This document shows positions 4,999 through 12,155 of a DNA stretch of 64,000 bases, in pieces. Every line of letters starts with the position of its first letter. Position 1 is the stretch's first letter. The position numbers were made by a program, and so were the translations under genes. The stretch spans positions 1 to 64,000 of IMG/VR virus record IMGVR_UViG_3300023184_000038. The stretch is one strand, 5' to 3'. Source of the stretch: a virus. The notes below the pieces were generated by a model. It saw only the letters and a list, made by a program, of their open reading frames with translations. It was not told the origin of the DNA and made no database searches.

Positions 4999-5274
4999 AT
5001 GACTACAATGACAAAAGCAACTATTATCAGTTGGTCATCATATAATTCCCAACAAGGTAATCTTTTATTAAATGACAAACGGAATGAAAAACTAACAGAA
5101 ATGTTTGAAGCCGGCAAAACCGATAATGAGCCAATTCAGGTCAGCCCCCGTATTACTATTCGTCACTGGGTAGATCAGGCAGCTGCTGAAGAATATAGAG
5201 ATTTTATATTAGCACTTTCCGAACAATATGGAGGTGGAAGTATACTAAGTGTTAAGATTGAAGATGTAAACTAA
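4999..5274 (+). CDS. Hypothetical 91-aa protein (duplicated, copy 2)
   Basis: This is a paralog of the gene at 3611-3883. ATG at 4999 is chosen because CACAGGAGAT sits at the same spacing as in copy 1; an earlier in-frame ATG at 4942 lies in the duplicated untranslated leader. Differences cluster in the middle, and the DNA leader (taacacaggagatatttt) is also duplicated, so the duplication unit includes regulatory sequence. The function is unknown. Confidence 0.75.
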   Translation: MTTMTKATIISWSSYNSQQGNLLLNDKRNEKLTEMFEAGKTDNEPIQVSPRITIRHWVDQAAAEEYRDFILALSEQYGGGSILSVKIEDVN

Positions 5275-5352
5275 AAACATATATTTTGTTCACCGCAGGT
5301 TATTCTGGTACATATTTAAGTTGGTGCATGGCTAATTAAGAATATATTTCTA
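5267..5352 (+). pseudogene. Remnant of a second copy of the 348-aa gene
   Basis: About 60 bases match the start of the gene at 3886 (gttattctggtac then atttaagttggtgc) but with a 2-base frameshift. The match then jumps to sequence like 4830-4860 (taattaagaatat..ttct). This is what is left of a tandem copy after a large internal deletion. No promoter is evident. Confidence 0.65.
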
Positions 5353-5424
5353 ACTGCAAGTTGTCACACAATTGTAATAATTCCTAGTGTAAATAGTTAT
5401 ATCACTACTATAAGGAGCCTTACA

Positions 5425-6420
5425 GTGAAAAAACTACTTACAATTTTATTAATCGCATTATCTAGTAATGTACATGCACAAGAAATAACCGGGGCTGGTG
5501 CAACATTCCCCGCACCATTATATTCTAAATGGGCAAGTGATTACAACAAAGCAACCAACATAAAAGTCAATTATCAAAGTGTCGGAAGTGGCGCCGGATT
5601 GAAACAAATTGAATCAAAAACTGTGGCATTCGGGGCTAGTGATATGCCACTCACTGATGAAAGACTTAAAGAATTAGGGTTGTTTCAGTTTCCAACTGTA
5701 ATAGGTGGAGTTGTTCCTGTAATTAATATTAAAGGAATAGAATCTGGTAAACTAAAATTAACCGGTACGTTACTTGCTGATATTTATTTGGCTAAAATTA
5801 CTAAATGGGATGATGCAGCAATTAAAACTTTAAATCCTACCCTCTCATTGCCCAATGATAGTATTACCGTAATACGTAGAGCAGATGGATCTGGTACAAC
5901 ATTTATTTGGACTAATTACTTAAGTAAAGTTAGCCGAGAGTTTAAAGATACTATTGGCGAAGGTACTGCGGTCAACTGGAAAGTAGGAGCAGGCGGAAAA
6001 GGTAACGAAGGTGTTGCTGCTTTTGTTGCTAAAATTCCTAATAGTATTGGATATGTTGAATATGCATATGTTAAACAAAATAAAATGAATGCCGTGCAAG
6101 TTCAAAACTCTGCAGGTAATTGGATTAGTCCAACAGAAGATTCTTTTAAAGCAGCCGCATCTGGTGCTGATTGGAACAAAACATATTATCATATTTTAAC
6201 TAATCAATCTGATAAAAATGCATGGCCAATTTCTGGTGCTACATTTATTCTTGTACATGTAAAATCTGATAAACCAGAATCAGTTAAAACAAGTTTAGCA
6301 TTTTTTGATTGGGCATTTACAAATGGTGATCAAGCCGCAGATGATTTAGATTATGTAGCGTTGCCACTAACAGTAAAAAATAAGATTCGTACTGATTGGA
6401 AAAAATTAGGACTTTATTAA
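5425..6420 (+). CDS. pstS: PstS-like periplasmic phosphate-binding protein
   Basis: 331 aa with a GTG start after AAGGAG. Residues 1-18 are a typical Sec signal peptide ending AHA-Q (VHAQEITGAG). The mature protein begins with the family signature GAGATFPAPLYSKW and continues with VGSGAGLKQI, FGASDMPLT and RRADGSGTTF, the phosphate-contacting segments of PstS. The length matches bacterial PstS (about 325-345 aa). In the host it would be exported and bind phosphate for the PstCAB transporter. pstS is a known auxiliary gene of aquatic T4-like phages, expressed when cells are phosphate-starved. It stands alone and is followed by a terminator at 6463. Confidence 0.95.
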   Translation: MKKLLTILLIALSSNVHAQEITGAGATFPAPLYSKWASDYNKATNIKVNYQSVGSGAGLKQIESKTVAFGASDMPLTDERLKELGLFQFPTVIGGVVPVINIKGIESGKLKLTGTLLADIYLAKITKWDDAAIKTLNPTLSLPNDSITVIRRADGSGTTFIWTNYLSKVSREFKDTIGEGTAVNWKVGAGGKGNEGVAAFVAKIPNSIGYVEYAYVKQNKMNAVQVQNSAGNWISPTEDSFKAAASGADWNKTYYHILTNQSDKNAWPISGATFILVHVKSDKPESVKTSLAFFDWAFTNGDQAADDLDYVALPLTVKNKIRTDWKKLGLY

Positions 6421-6462
6421 ACCGGCTACAAAATAAGGTAGTGCTGGAACTCGTAACCAGCA

Positions 6463-6486
6463 ATAGGGCTTATAGCCCTATTTTTA
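6463..6486 (+). terminator. Rho-independent terminator after pstS
   Basis: ATAGGGCT-tat-AGCCCTAT followed by TTTTA. Confidence 0.85.
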
Positions 6487-6532
6487 CCACTACAATAAAA
6501 TGTAGTAAATATTATTTTACAGGAGTATAAAA

Positions 6533-7093
6533 ATGACAGTATTAGCACTAGACGTTTCGGGAGTTCCAAGGCAGTGGATCTCACACGATGATGCAATTAC
6601 CTATCAGGCAAAAAAAGCTGTAGCCTGGAGTTTGGGCAAAATTGTGGCTAAATATCGCGGAGGTACACAAAATGATGGCACTCCTAGTTATTTGGAAACT
6701 TCTAGTATTATTGCAATTAAAGGACATGGATTCAATCCATACAAACATTCTACTGTAGCGTTAACCAATAAAACATTATTTGGACGTGACCGAAATATTT
6801 GTGCATACTGTGGAGGACATTTTACAAATTTTAATCATTTAAGTAGAGACCATATTGTTCCTAAATTCTTAGGTGGGGTAAATGTTTGGACTAATGTAGT
6901 TTCAGCTTGTAAAAATTGCAACAGTAAAAAAGGTCATAAGACATTGAAAGAAGCACGAATGGAATTATTATATGTACCGTATGTGCCAACACATTTTGAA
7001 AATATGATTTTACAAAATAGAAATATTCTATCTGACCAGATGGATTATTTGTTGTCAGGTGTACCAAAAAATTCTAGGATTTGGTTAATGTAG
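6533..7093 (+). CDS. HNH endonuclease
   Basis: 186 aa, ATG after ACAGGAG. The C-terminal half has the HNH nuclease core with a four-cysteine zinc site: CAYCGG (about residues 86-91), the catalytic SRDHIVPKFLGG, an Asn in NVWTNVVSACKNC, and a final CKNCNSKKG. Such stand-alone HNH proteins are usually homing endonucleases or DNA-processing nucleases of phages. The N-terminal 80 residues may position DNA. It sits between the pstS terminator and a tRNA operon, a typical intergenic homing site. Confidence 0.9.
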   Translation: MTVLALDVSGVPRQWISHDDAITYQAKKAVAWSLGKIVAKYRGGTQNDGTPSYLETSSIIAIKGHGFNPYKHSTVALTNKTLFGRDRNICAYCGGHFTNFNHLSRDHIVPKFLGGVNVWTNVVSACKNCNSKKGHKTLKEARMELLYVPYVPTHFENMILQNRNILSDQMDYLLSGVPKNSRIWLM

Positions 7094-7094
7094 A

Positions 7095-7123
7095 TTGACA
7101 ATAACTCAATCTTATGTTACAAT
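7095..7123 (+). promoter_or_regulatory. Sigma70 promoter for tRNA-Arg
   Basis: TTGACA, 17-bp spacer, TACAAT, 54 bases before the tRNA. Confidence 0.75.
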
Positions 7124-7177
7124 AAAGACAAATCAGAAAGTTATCCGGTATTGATTTACTGGATAATACAACAATTT

Positions 7178-7253
7178 CAGCCTATAGTGAAACTGGATAT
7201 CACATAATTCTTCTAAATTTATAGTCCCTGTTCGAGTCAGGGTGGGCTGACCA
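7178..7253 (+). tRNA. tRNA-Arg (TCT)
   Basis: The anticodon loop is cttctaa. The acceptor cagccta pairs with tgggctg, the T-arm ccctg/caggg is perfect and CCA is encoded. Its 3' end has been copied twice downstream (8105-8128, 8933-8948). Confidence 0.85.
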
Positions 7254-7260
7254 TAAAATG

Positions 7261-7268
7261 TATAAATA
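7261..7268 (+). promoter_or_regulatory. T4-type late promoter box
   Basis: A perfect TATAAATA, 31 bases before the ATG at 7300. Confidence 0.7.
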
Positions 7269-7299
7269 TATTTAAATTTACACTTTAAGGAAATAATAA

Positions 7300-8037
7300 A
7301 TGAATATACTTTGTTACGAGAATCACATGGCGGGTGGCTTAATGTGTGATTTACTAAATAATACCAGCCTGGCCAATGTTCTCTCATTAAAGAAAAGTTC
7401 GGACCTACCGTATACGATTTACAATCGAGAGCATCATATGTTAAAGAGTGGTATAATTGATCCTCTAATAGATATAGGTAACGGGGTGTTCACTGATAAG
7501 ATATATTCGGCATGCATACGTGAACTCAAATATCGGAATAAACCGCAAGATACATGGGTAGGAACACATTGGCATCCTACAGTTATTCCAGACCATATAT
7601 TAACTAGTAACAAGGTCATAGTCATTACAAATGAGAGATATGCTAGTCGATTATTATTATTTATAAGATTAGTCAATGGGATTATTAAAATAGGGAAAGG
7701 GATTACACCATGGGATGTTGCCCTAGGAAAAAAACCCAGTACTGATATAACTGAAGCAATATTATCTGCCGGATTTAATATTAATGATTTATTAGATGAA
7801 TCTATAATGTTTGATCTTTTTCCTGACCAATTAAAAAAGTGTAAAAGTCATGCTAATCATAGATGGATATCTCATTCGTTATGCCAAAACGTAGAATTTG
7901 AAGATATAGTAAATGGTAATTTTGTAAGAGACAACAATTTAAATATCGAAGTATTCAATTATTGGAAAAGTATAAATCCTTTTTTATATCAAGAGCCCAG
8001 TCAAAAATTAAAGGATTATTTTGATTCTTCATTGTAG
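7300..8037 (+). CDS. Hypothetical 245-aa protein (tandem copy 1)
   Basis: It starts MNILCYENHMAGG after AAGGAAATAATA. The C-terminal two thirds is over 90% identical to the protein at 8169-8945, while the N-terminal third has diverged. A strand-loop start (NILCYENHMAGGLMCDLL) and the central segment WVGTHWHPTVIP are the most distinctive parts. It may be a Rossmann- or P-loop-like enzyme, but no catalytic motif is recognised. It has a late promoter and a tRNA immediately upstream. Confidence 0.75.
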   Translation: MNILCYENHMAGGLMCDLLNNTSLANVLSLKKSSDLPYTIYNREHHMLKSGIIDPLIDIGNGVFTDKIYSACIRELKYRNKPQDTWVGTHWHPTVIPDHILTSNKVIVITNERYASRLLLFIRLVNGIIKIGKGITPWDVALGKKPSTDITEAILSAGFNINDLLDESIMFDLFPDQLKKCKSHANHRWISHSLCQNVEFEDIVNGNFVRDNNLNIEVFNYWKSINPFLYQEPSQKLKDYFDSSL

Positions 8038-8056
8038 AATATGGATCTAGACATCG

Positions 8057-8087
8057 GCAAATTTACTTCTCGCTTCCAATTCTATTT
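8057..8087. repeat. 31-bp scar of the HNH gene 3' end
   Basis: Identical to 8958-8988, where it encodes the last residues and stop of the leftward HNH gene. Here it is isolated and non-functional. It marks the boundary of a past tandem duplication. Confidence 0.85.
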
Positions 8088-8104
8088 CTTGCAAGGGCGG
8101 ACCG

Positions 8105-8128
8105 GTTCGAGTCAGGGTGGGCTGACCA
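8105..8128 (+). repeat. Scar of the tRNA-Arg 3' end
   Basis: It repeats the T-arm 3' part, acceptor and CCA of the tRNA at 7178-7253, followed by the same late promoter leader. No 5' half of the tRNA is present. Confidence 0.85.
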
Positions 8129-8135
8129 TAAAATG

Positions 8136-8143
8136 TATAAATA
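8136..8143 (+). promoter_or_regulatory. T4-type late promoter box (duplicated)
   Basis: A perfect TATAAATA, copied together with the tRNA scar; 25 bases before the ATG at 8169. Confidence 0.7.
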
Positions 8144-8168
8144 TATTTAACTTATACGGAAATCATAA

Positions 8169-8945
8169 ATGAATATAATTTGTTTTAGTTCGCACTCTGC
8201 GGGAGGGATAATGTGTGATTTACTAAATAATACCAGTTTGGACCGTGTTGCCTCAACCAGGAAACGTATGGATCCACAGTATGTGATTTTCAATAGAGAG
8301 CATAATATGTTAAAGGGTGTTAGAGTTGATCCAACAATAATAGTAAAGGATAGAATCTTAAGTAAAAATCCATATATAGATATAAGTAACGGGGTGTTCA
8401 ATAATGAGATGTATTTGGAATGTATACGTGAACTCAAATATCGGAATAAACCGCAAGATACATGGGTAGGAACACATTGGCATCCTACAGTTATTCCAAA
8501 CCATATATTAACTAGTAATAAGGTCATAGTCATTGCAACCGAGAGATATGCTAGTCGATTATTATTATTTATAAGATTAGTCCATGGGATTATTAAAGTA
8601 GGGAAAGGGATTCCACCGTGGGATGTTGCCCTAGGAAAAAAACCCAGTACTGATATAACTGAAGCAATATTATCTGCCGGATTTAATATTAACGATTTAT
8701 TAGATGAATCTATAATGTTTGATCTTTTTCCTGACCAATTAAAAAGGTATAAAAGTCAGGCTAATCATAGATGGAAATCTCATTCGTTATGCCAAAACGT
8801 AGAATTTGAAGATATAGTAAATGGTAATTTTGTAAGAGACAACAATTTAAATATCGAAGTATTCAATTATTGGAAAAGTATAAATCCTTTTTTATATCAA
8901 GAGCCCAGTCAAAAATTAAAGGATTATTTTGACAGGGTGGGCTGA
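8169..8945 (+). CDS. Hypothetical 258-aa protein (tandem copy 2)
   Basis: Paralog of 7300-8037 with a longer, diverged N-terminal third (extra residues around IIVKDRILSKN). Its last codons read DRVG and the TGA stop lies inside a third scar of the tRNA-Arg 3' end, so recombination within tRNA sequence replaced the native C-terminus (DSSL in copy 1). ATG at 8169 follows ACGGAAATCATA. The function is unknown, as for copy 1. Confidence 0.75.
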   Translation: MNIICFSSHSAGGIMCDLLNNTSLDRVASTRKRMDPQYVIFNREHNMLKGVRVDPTIIVKDRILSKNPYIDISNGVFNNEMYLECIRELKYRNKPQDTWVGTHWHPTVIPNHILTSNKVIVIATERYASRLLLFIRLVHGIIKVGKGIPPWDVALGKKPSTDITEAILSAGFNINDLLDESIMFDLFPDQLKRYKSQANHRWKSHSLCQNVEFEDIVNGNFVRDNNLNIEVFNYWKSINPFLYQEPSQKLKDYFDRVG

Positions 8946-8951
8946 CCATAA
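8933..8951 (+). repeat. Second scar of the tRNA-Arg 3' end
   Basis: cagggtgggctgaccataaa matches 7238-7257. It provides the stop codon of the preceding gene. Confidence 0.8.
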
Positions 8952-8963
8952 ACATATGCAAAT

Positions 8964-9245
8964 TTACTTCTCGCTTCCAATTCTATTTAAAATGTTCATT
9001 GCCCGGGTTCTTAACCGGTCAGTAAATTCTGACTCAGTTAGCACACCTTTGGCAAGATTACATTTTCTACAAGTTACTTGTAAGTTGTCATATGTGGTTT
9101 GTCCACCTTTAGATTCAGCAAGAACATGGTCCATATGAACCTCTTTATCAGTCAAATCATCATCACAATAAACACAATGTATCCCGTCACGTTCTATTAC
9201 TCGACGGCGCAAATAATTTGGAATTCGTTCTTTGGGCGTCAACAT
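8964..9245 (-). CDS. HNH endonuclease (small, leftward)
   Basis: 93 aa from the ATG at 9245; the frame stays open further upstream, but that part is antisense to tRNA-Leu and a promoter. The HNH core is complete: HCVYCDDDL, then HMDHVLAESKGG, an Asn in DNLQVTCRKCNLAKG. The basic N-terminus (YLRRRVIERDG) is typical of free-standing phage HNH proteins. It is the only leftward gene in this region, and a 31-bp fragment of its end lies at 8057. It probably took part in the duplication here. Confidence 0.85.
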   Translation of the reverse strand: MLTPKERIPNYLRRRVIERDGIHCVYCDDDLTDKEVHMDHVLAESKGGQTTYDNLQVTCRKCNLAKGVLTESEFTDRLRTRAMNILNRIGSEK

Positions 9246-9267
9246 TTGAGTATTTATGAATGATTTC

Positions 9268-9296
9268 TTGACAATAATTATAAATCCATGTATAAT
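9268..9296 (+). promoter_or_regulatory. Sigma70 promoter for tRNA-Leu and downstream genes
   Basis: A perfect TTGACA-N17-TATAAT, 42 bases before the tRNA. No terminator is seen before the gene at 9444. Confidence 0.85.
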
Positions 9297-9338
9297 ACAG
9301 TCTAAAGTGAAGAACATATAAGGGACAGAAAAGAACAA

Positions 9339-9424
9339 TGCGACTGTGATGTAATTGGTAGCCATAGCAGACTTAAAATCTGCCGCCGAAAGGCGTACCG
9401 GTTCGATTCCGGTCAGTCGCACCA
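9339..9424 (+). tRNA. tRNA-Leu (TAA)
   Basis: The anticodon arm is gcaga-cttaaaa-tctgc. It has a type II variable arm, acceptor tgcgact pairs with agtcgca, and CCA is encoded. Confidence 0.93.
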
Positions 9425-9443
9425 AACATTTAACAAGGAAAAA

Positions 9444-9632
9444 ATGAAACCAAAAAGCACATTTAAAATGCCAAAACGTACTAAAACAATTAGAGCGTTA
9501 ATTGGCTTTACTGATAAAGAACAAAGTTATGCTTTCAAACGCATGATGATCCAGGCACACTTAGAAAGTGAACTTAAACCTGCTAGAGAAAAGGGTAATA
9601 AATTTGTTCCCGGACAATCACCTCAAGATTGA
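9444..9632 (+). CDS. Hypothetical 62-aa basic protein
   Basis: ATG follows ACAAGGAAAAA, 19 bases after the CCA of tRNA-Leu, and it is probably co-transcribed with the tRNA. It is rich in Lys and Arg (MKPKSTFKMPKRTKTIRAL), with a central FTDKEQSYAFKRM helix. Nucleic-acid binding is possible from the charge, but no domain is recognised. The rpoZ-like gene follows 47 bases later. Confidence 0.65.
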   Translation: MKPKSTFKMPKRTKTIRALIGFTDKEQSYAFKRMMIQAHLESELKPAREKGNKFVPGQSPQD

Positions 9633-9679
9633 ACTTAATCAAAAACTTATACTGCAATGTTTTTAACAGGAGATAACGT

Positions 9680-9901
9680 ATGAATGAAAGTCGAGCAAGA
9701 TATACTAGTGAGGAAGCCGCTTTAGCGGTTGGTAATAGATTTGATTTAGTGCTTATTGCATCTGCAAGAGTACGTGAATTAAAACGAGGACATTTGCCAA
9801 AACTTAATTCTAACAAAGCCGGTCCAATTGTTACTGCCTTAATGGAAATTGAAAAGGGACTAGTGGGTCGTGAATATCTTAATAAAATAGATATCTATTA
9901 A
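9680..9901 (+). CDS. rpoZ: RNA polymerase omega subunit homolog
   Basis: 73 aa with a strong AGGAG. Residues 6-30 (ARYTSEEAALAVGNRFDLVL) match the omega signature ARVT..DA...GNRFDLVL, and VTALMEIEKGLVGREYL matches the conserved second block. Omega helps fold and recruit the beta' subunit and forms half of ppGpp site 1. The stretch GHLPKLNSNKA resembles, from memory, beta-proteobacterial omega. Five extra residues (MNESR) precede the Ala-Arg that is normally the mature N-terminus touching ppGpp. It is shorter than E. coli omega (91 aa) but near beta-proteobacterial length. It probably joins or replaces host omega in RNA polymerase. Confidence 0.85.
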   Translation: MNESRARYTSEEAALAVGNRFDLVLIASARVRELKRGHLPKLNSNKAGPIVTALMEIEKGLVGREYLNKIDIY

Positions 9902-9908
9902 TTAAGAT

Positions 9909-10370
9909 ATGCCTAAATTATATATGTTGGTTGGCATTCCTTGTTCAGGTAAAAGCACTTGGGTATCAAATCAATATTGGTCAATTCCTTGCGCCATTAT
10001 CAATACAGATAAGTGGGTTGAAATTTATGCTAAAGAAGTAGGTCTTACCTATTCCGAAGTGTTTACAGATTTCATGCCCACAGCAATTGGCTTAATGGCT
10101 GAAGAAGTGATTGCTGCACGAGAATTAAATAGAGATATAATTTGGGATCAGACTTCTACTACAATTAAAAGCCGTAAGAAAAAGTTTCTAATGTTACCTG
10201 ATTATCACGCAATTGCAGTAGTGTTTAAACCACCTAGTACTAAAGAGTTAGAATTTAGATTAAATAATAGGCCTGGCAAAATAGTGCCAAAACATGTAGT
10301 ACAGTCAATGATTGATAATTGGGAAGAACCTACTATAGAAGAAGGCTTCAAAGATATTTGGTATGTTTAA
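9909..10370 (+). CDS. P-loop kinase, T4 polynucleotide kinase-like domain
   Basis: 153 aa, starting 7 bases after rpoZ. The Walker A motif GIPCSGKST (residues 8-16) is followed by NTDKWVE and a DQTSTTIKSRKKK segment that matches the lid and DNA-binding region of the AAA_33/PNK kinase family. The size fits a kinase domain alone, without the 3' phosphatase domain of T4 Pnk (301 aa). A role in RNA 5'-end repair or nucleotide phosphorylation is likely; the substrate is not determined. Confidence 0.75.
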   Translation: MPKLYMLVGIPCSGKSTWVSNQYWSIPCAIINTDKWVEIYAKEVGLTYSEVFTDFMPTAIGLMAEEVIAARELNRDIIWDQTSTTIKSRKKKFLMLPDYHAIAVVFKPPSTKELEFRLNNRPGKIVPKHVVQSMIDNWEEPTIEEGFKDIWYV

Positions 10371-10404
10371 AACCATCATGTAATAATACTTACATATATC
10401 GTAG

Positions 10405-10412
10405 CATAAATA
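10405..10412 (+). promoter_or_regulatory. T4-type late promoter box
   Basis: CATAAATA, 8 bases before the ATG at 10421. Confidence 0.4.
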
Positions 10413-10420
10413 CAGGTACT

Positions 10421-10861
10421 ATGCTACAATTTATTAAAGACATTTCACACACACTATTAGATTTTATAAAAGATGACCCCGTAAGACCTGAAATCTCAAC
10501 TGATTTTAGAGTTACTAACGGAAGAATGGTTGCTGCATTAGTTGAAGATAATAAACCTGATGCAATGGTGTGTATTAGTTTTCATGATTTTGTCCCAGAC
10601 TCGGTAGAAGGTCTAAGTAATTTTTCAATAGACCCCACCACTGCGGTGTTTTATACTATTTGGAGTTACAAAGCAGGCAAGGGTGTAGAGTTACTTAATC
10701 AAACAGTTAAGTGTATATTTGACCAATATCCCAATATTAATAGATTTGTGACACTTAGTCCAAAAACTATTATGGCTCGCAGATTTCATTTAAAAAACGG
10801 TGCAATTATTCTTAGAGAAAATTTAGAAACTATTAACTATGAATATGTAAGACAACGGTAA
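10421..10861 (+). CDS. Conserved phage protein, GNAT-like fold possible
   Basis: 146 aa from the ATG at 10421; an upstream in-frame extension overlaps the kinase gene and lacks a ribosome-binding site. The block AVFYTIWSYKAGKGVELL followed by FVTLSPKTIMARRFHLKNGA recalls an acyl-CoA binding helix and the C-terminal part of GNAT acetyltransferases. This is a weak inference. The next gene begins 6 bases downstream. Confidence 0.65.
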   Translation: MLQFIKDISHTLLDFIKDDPVRPEISTDFRVTNGRMVAALVEDNKPDAMVCISFHDFVPDSVEGLSNFSIDPTTAVFYTIWSYKAGKGVELLNQTVKCIFDQYPNINRFVTLSPKTIMARRFHLKNGAIILRENLETINYEYVRQR

Positions 10862-10866
10862 ATTTT

Positions 10867-11331
10867 GTGCTTATACAATTTATATATCAAGATAACAACT
10901 ATTCTATTAAAAAAGAACTTGTTGCCAAACAACTATGTGATTCAGTATTTAAAATTATTACCTTGCCTGACTCATTAGAAATAGAATTTATTACTATGAG
11001 TGATTCCGTGTACGGGGAAACAATGTTAGATAGTAGATTTAAAAATCGTATTAGAATTAATAGTGTACTAACTGAACGAGAAATAATAATTCCAATTGTA
11101 CATGAATTGATTCATGTACATCAAATTCATACAAACAAACTACAATTAAAAAGTAACGGAACCTGTGTTTGGAATAACAAAATTTATAAATTATCACAGC
11201 CAAATAAACTTAATAATAGTGAGTACTCACTTTTACCATGGGAAATAGATGTTGTAAATAAACAACAATCGGTACTAAATGAGGTTTTCAGTCAAATGTT
11301 GTTAAAAAACAACACCGGTATACTGGAATAA
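10867..11331 (+). CDS. HExxH metallopeptidase-like protein (copy 1)
   Basis: 154 aa, GTG start. The zinc motif HELIH lies at about residues 80-84 (VHELIHVHQ). About 20 residues on is a Trp-containing segment (NGTCVWNNKIY) and then LPWEIDV, whose Glu is the likely third ligand. The same architecture is seen in the protein at 11735. It looks like a minimal gluzincin or SprT-like fold. Whether it is an active protease cannot be told; no signal peptide is present, so it would act in the cytoplasm. Confidence 0.7.
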   Translation: MLIQFIYQDNNYSIKKELVAKQLCDSVFKIITLPDSLEIEFITMSDSVYGETMLDSRFKNRIRINSVLTEREIIIPIVHELIHVHQIHTNKLQLKSNGTCVWNNKIYKLSQPNKLNNSEYSLLPWEIDVVNKQQSVLNEVFSQMLLKNNTGILE

Positions 11332-11358
11332 ACACTGGATTAAACTGGATTATTTCGG

Positions 11359-11387
11359 TTGACAATAAATTCAACTTGTGTTATAAT
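11359..11387 (+). promoter_or_regulatory. Sigma70 promoter giving a leaderless GIY-YIG mRNA
   Basis: TTGACA-N17-TATAAT. The ATG at 11394 is 6 bases after the -10 box, at the expected transcription start. Confidence 0.85.
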
Positions 11388-11393
11388 TCATAC

Positions 11394-11723
11394 ATGAACA
11401 CGAAAATACGCAAGCGTCGGACTGATCGTAATCACTTAATTTATTGTGTATCTAATATTTTGACCGGCGAACAATATATCGGGCTGACCGGTATTAACGG
11501 ATCCGGCTCTATTAAAAAGACACTACATCGCCGTATGCAAAAGCATACCCAACGAGCATTGACTGAAACTAAATCATGGGGTATGTGTAATGCATTGCGG
11601 ACATTTGGCCCCGAAGCATTTACATACGGTTTAGTAGAAGTTATTCGTGGCAAGCGTCCGGCTCATGCCCGTGAAACTGAATTGATTAAACAGTTTAATC
11701 CAGTATTAAATACCTTTAAGTAA
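11394..11723 (+). CDS. GIY-YIG endonuclease
   Basis: 109 aa. The GIY-YIG core is visible as LIYCVSNILTGEQYIGLTG near the N-terminus, followed by a conserved Arg and helix (LHRRMQKHTQ) and the catalytic Glu in ETELIKQFNP. The length fits a bare nuclease domain without a DNA-binding tail. It is probably a homing or repair nuclease. It interrupts two paralogous HExxH genes. The start is set by the promoter, with no ribosome-binding site. An in-frame ATG six codons earlier overlaps the -10 region. Confidence 0.85.
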   Translation: MNTKIRKRRTDRNHLIYCVSNILTGEQYIGLTGINGSGSIKKTLHRRMQKHTQRALTETKSWGMCNALRTFGPEAFTYGLVEVIRGKRPAHARETELIKQFNPVLNTFK

Positions 11724-11734
11724 TAGTAACTATT

Positions 11735-12142
11735 ATGGAATTCAAAATTGAAGCCGCAAGTCATTTGCGTAGAAAATTTCTAGGTGCAATTATGCCATCG
11801 ATAATTGAACAATTGGGTTTGTTAAATAGTAAAAAAGCAGTATTAGTTATTGTTGAAGATAACAAAACTAATAATATGGGATGTACTGTTAATATTGATG
11901 CACTTGATTCTTATGTCATTTCAATTAAACCTGCCTCTTTAAAAAGTATTGGGTTAACATTGGCACATGAAATGGTTCACGTTAGACAATTAGCAAAAGG
12001 TATGTTAAAGCCAATGGGCAATGGCGTTAACATTTGGAGAGGCAAGAAATATACTAAAAAAACAAAATATTTAAATATGCCATGGGAATTAGATGCATTT
12101 TCCCGACAAGAAATTTTATTTCGTAGAGCAATTGACGATTAA
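11735..12142 (+). CDS. HExxH metallopeptidase-like protein (copy 2)
   Basis: 135 aa. HEMVH occurs in LAHEMVHVRQLAKG (about residues 76-89), followed by NGVNIWRGKKYTKK and MPWELDAF. The spacing and the PWE[IL]D element match the protein at 10867, so the two are diverged paralogs. A zinc-dependent peptidase role is inferred from the motif only. Confidence 0.7.
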   Translation: MEFKIEAASHLRRKFLGAIMPSIIEQLGLLNSKKAVLVIVEDNKTNNMGCTVNIDALDSYVISIKPASLKSIGLTLAHEMVHVRQLAKGMLKPMGNGVNIWRGKKYTKKTKYLNMPWELDAFSRQEILFRRAIDD

Positions 12143-12155
12143 TATAGGAGTAATA

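Noticed and set aside
9246-9425. An N-terminal extension of the leftward HNH protein.
   Set aside because: The extra 60 codons are antisense to tRNA-Leu and its promoter, and translate to tRNA-type peptide sequence.
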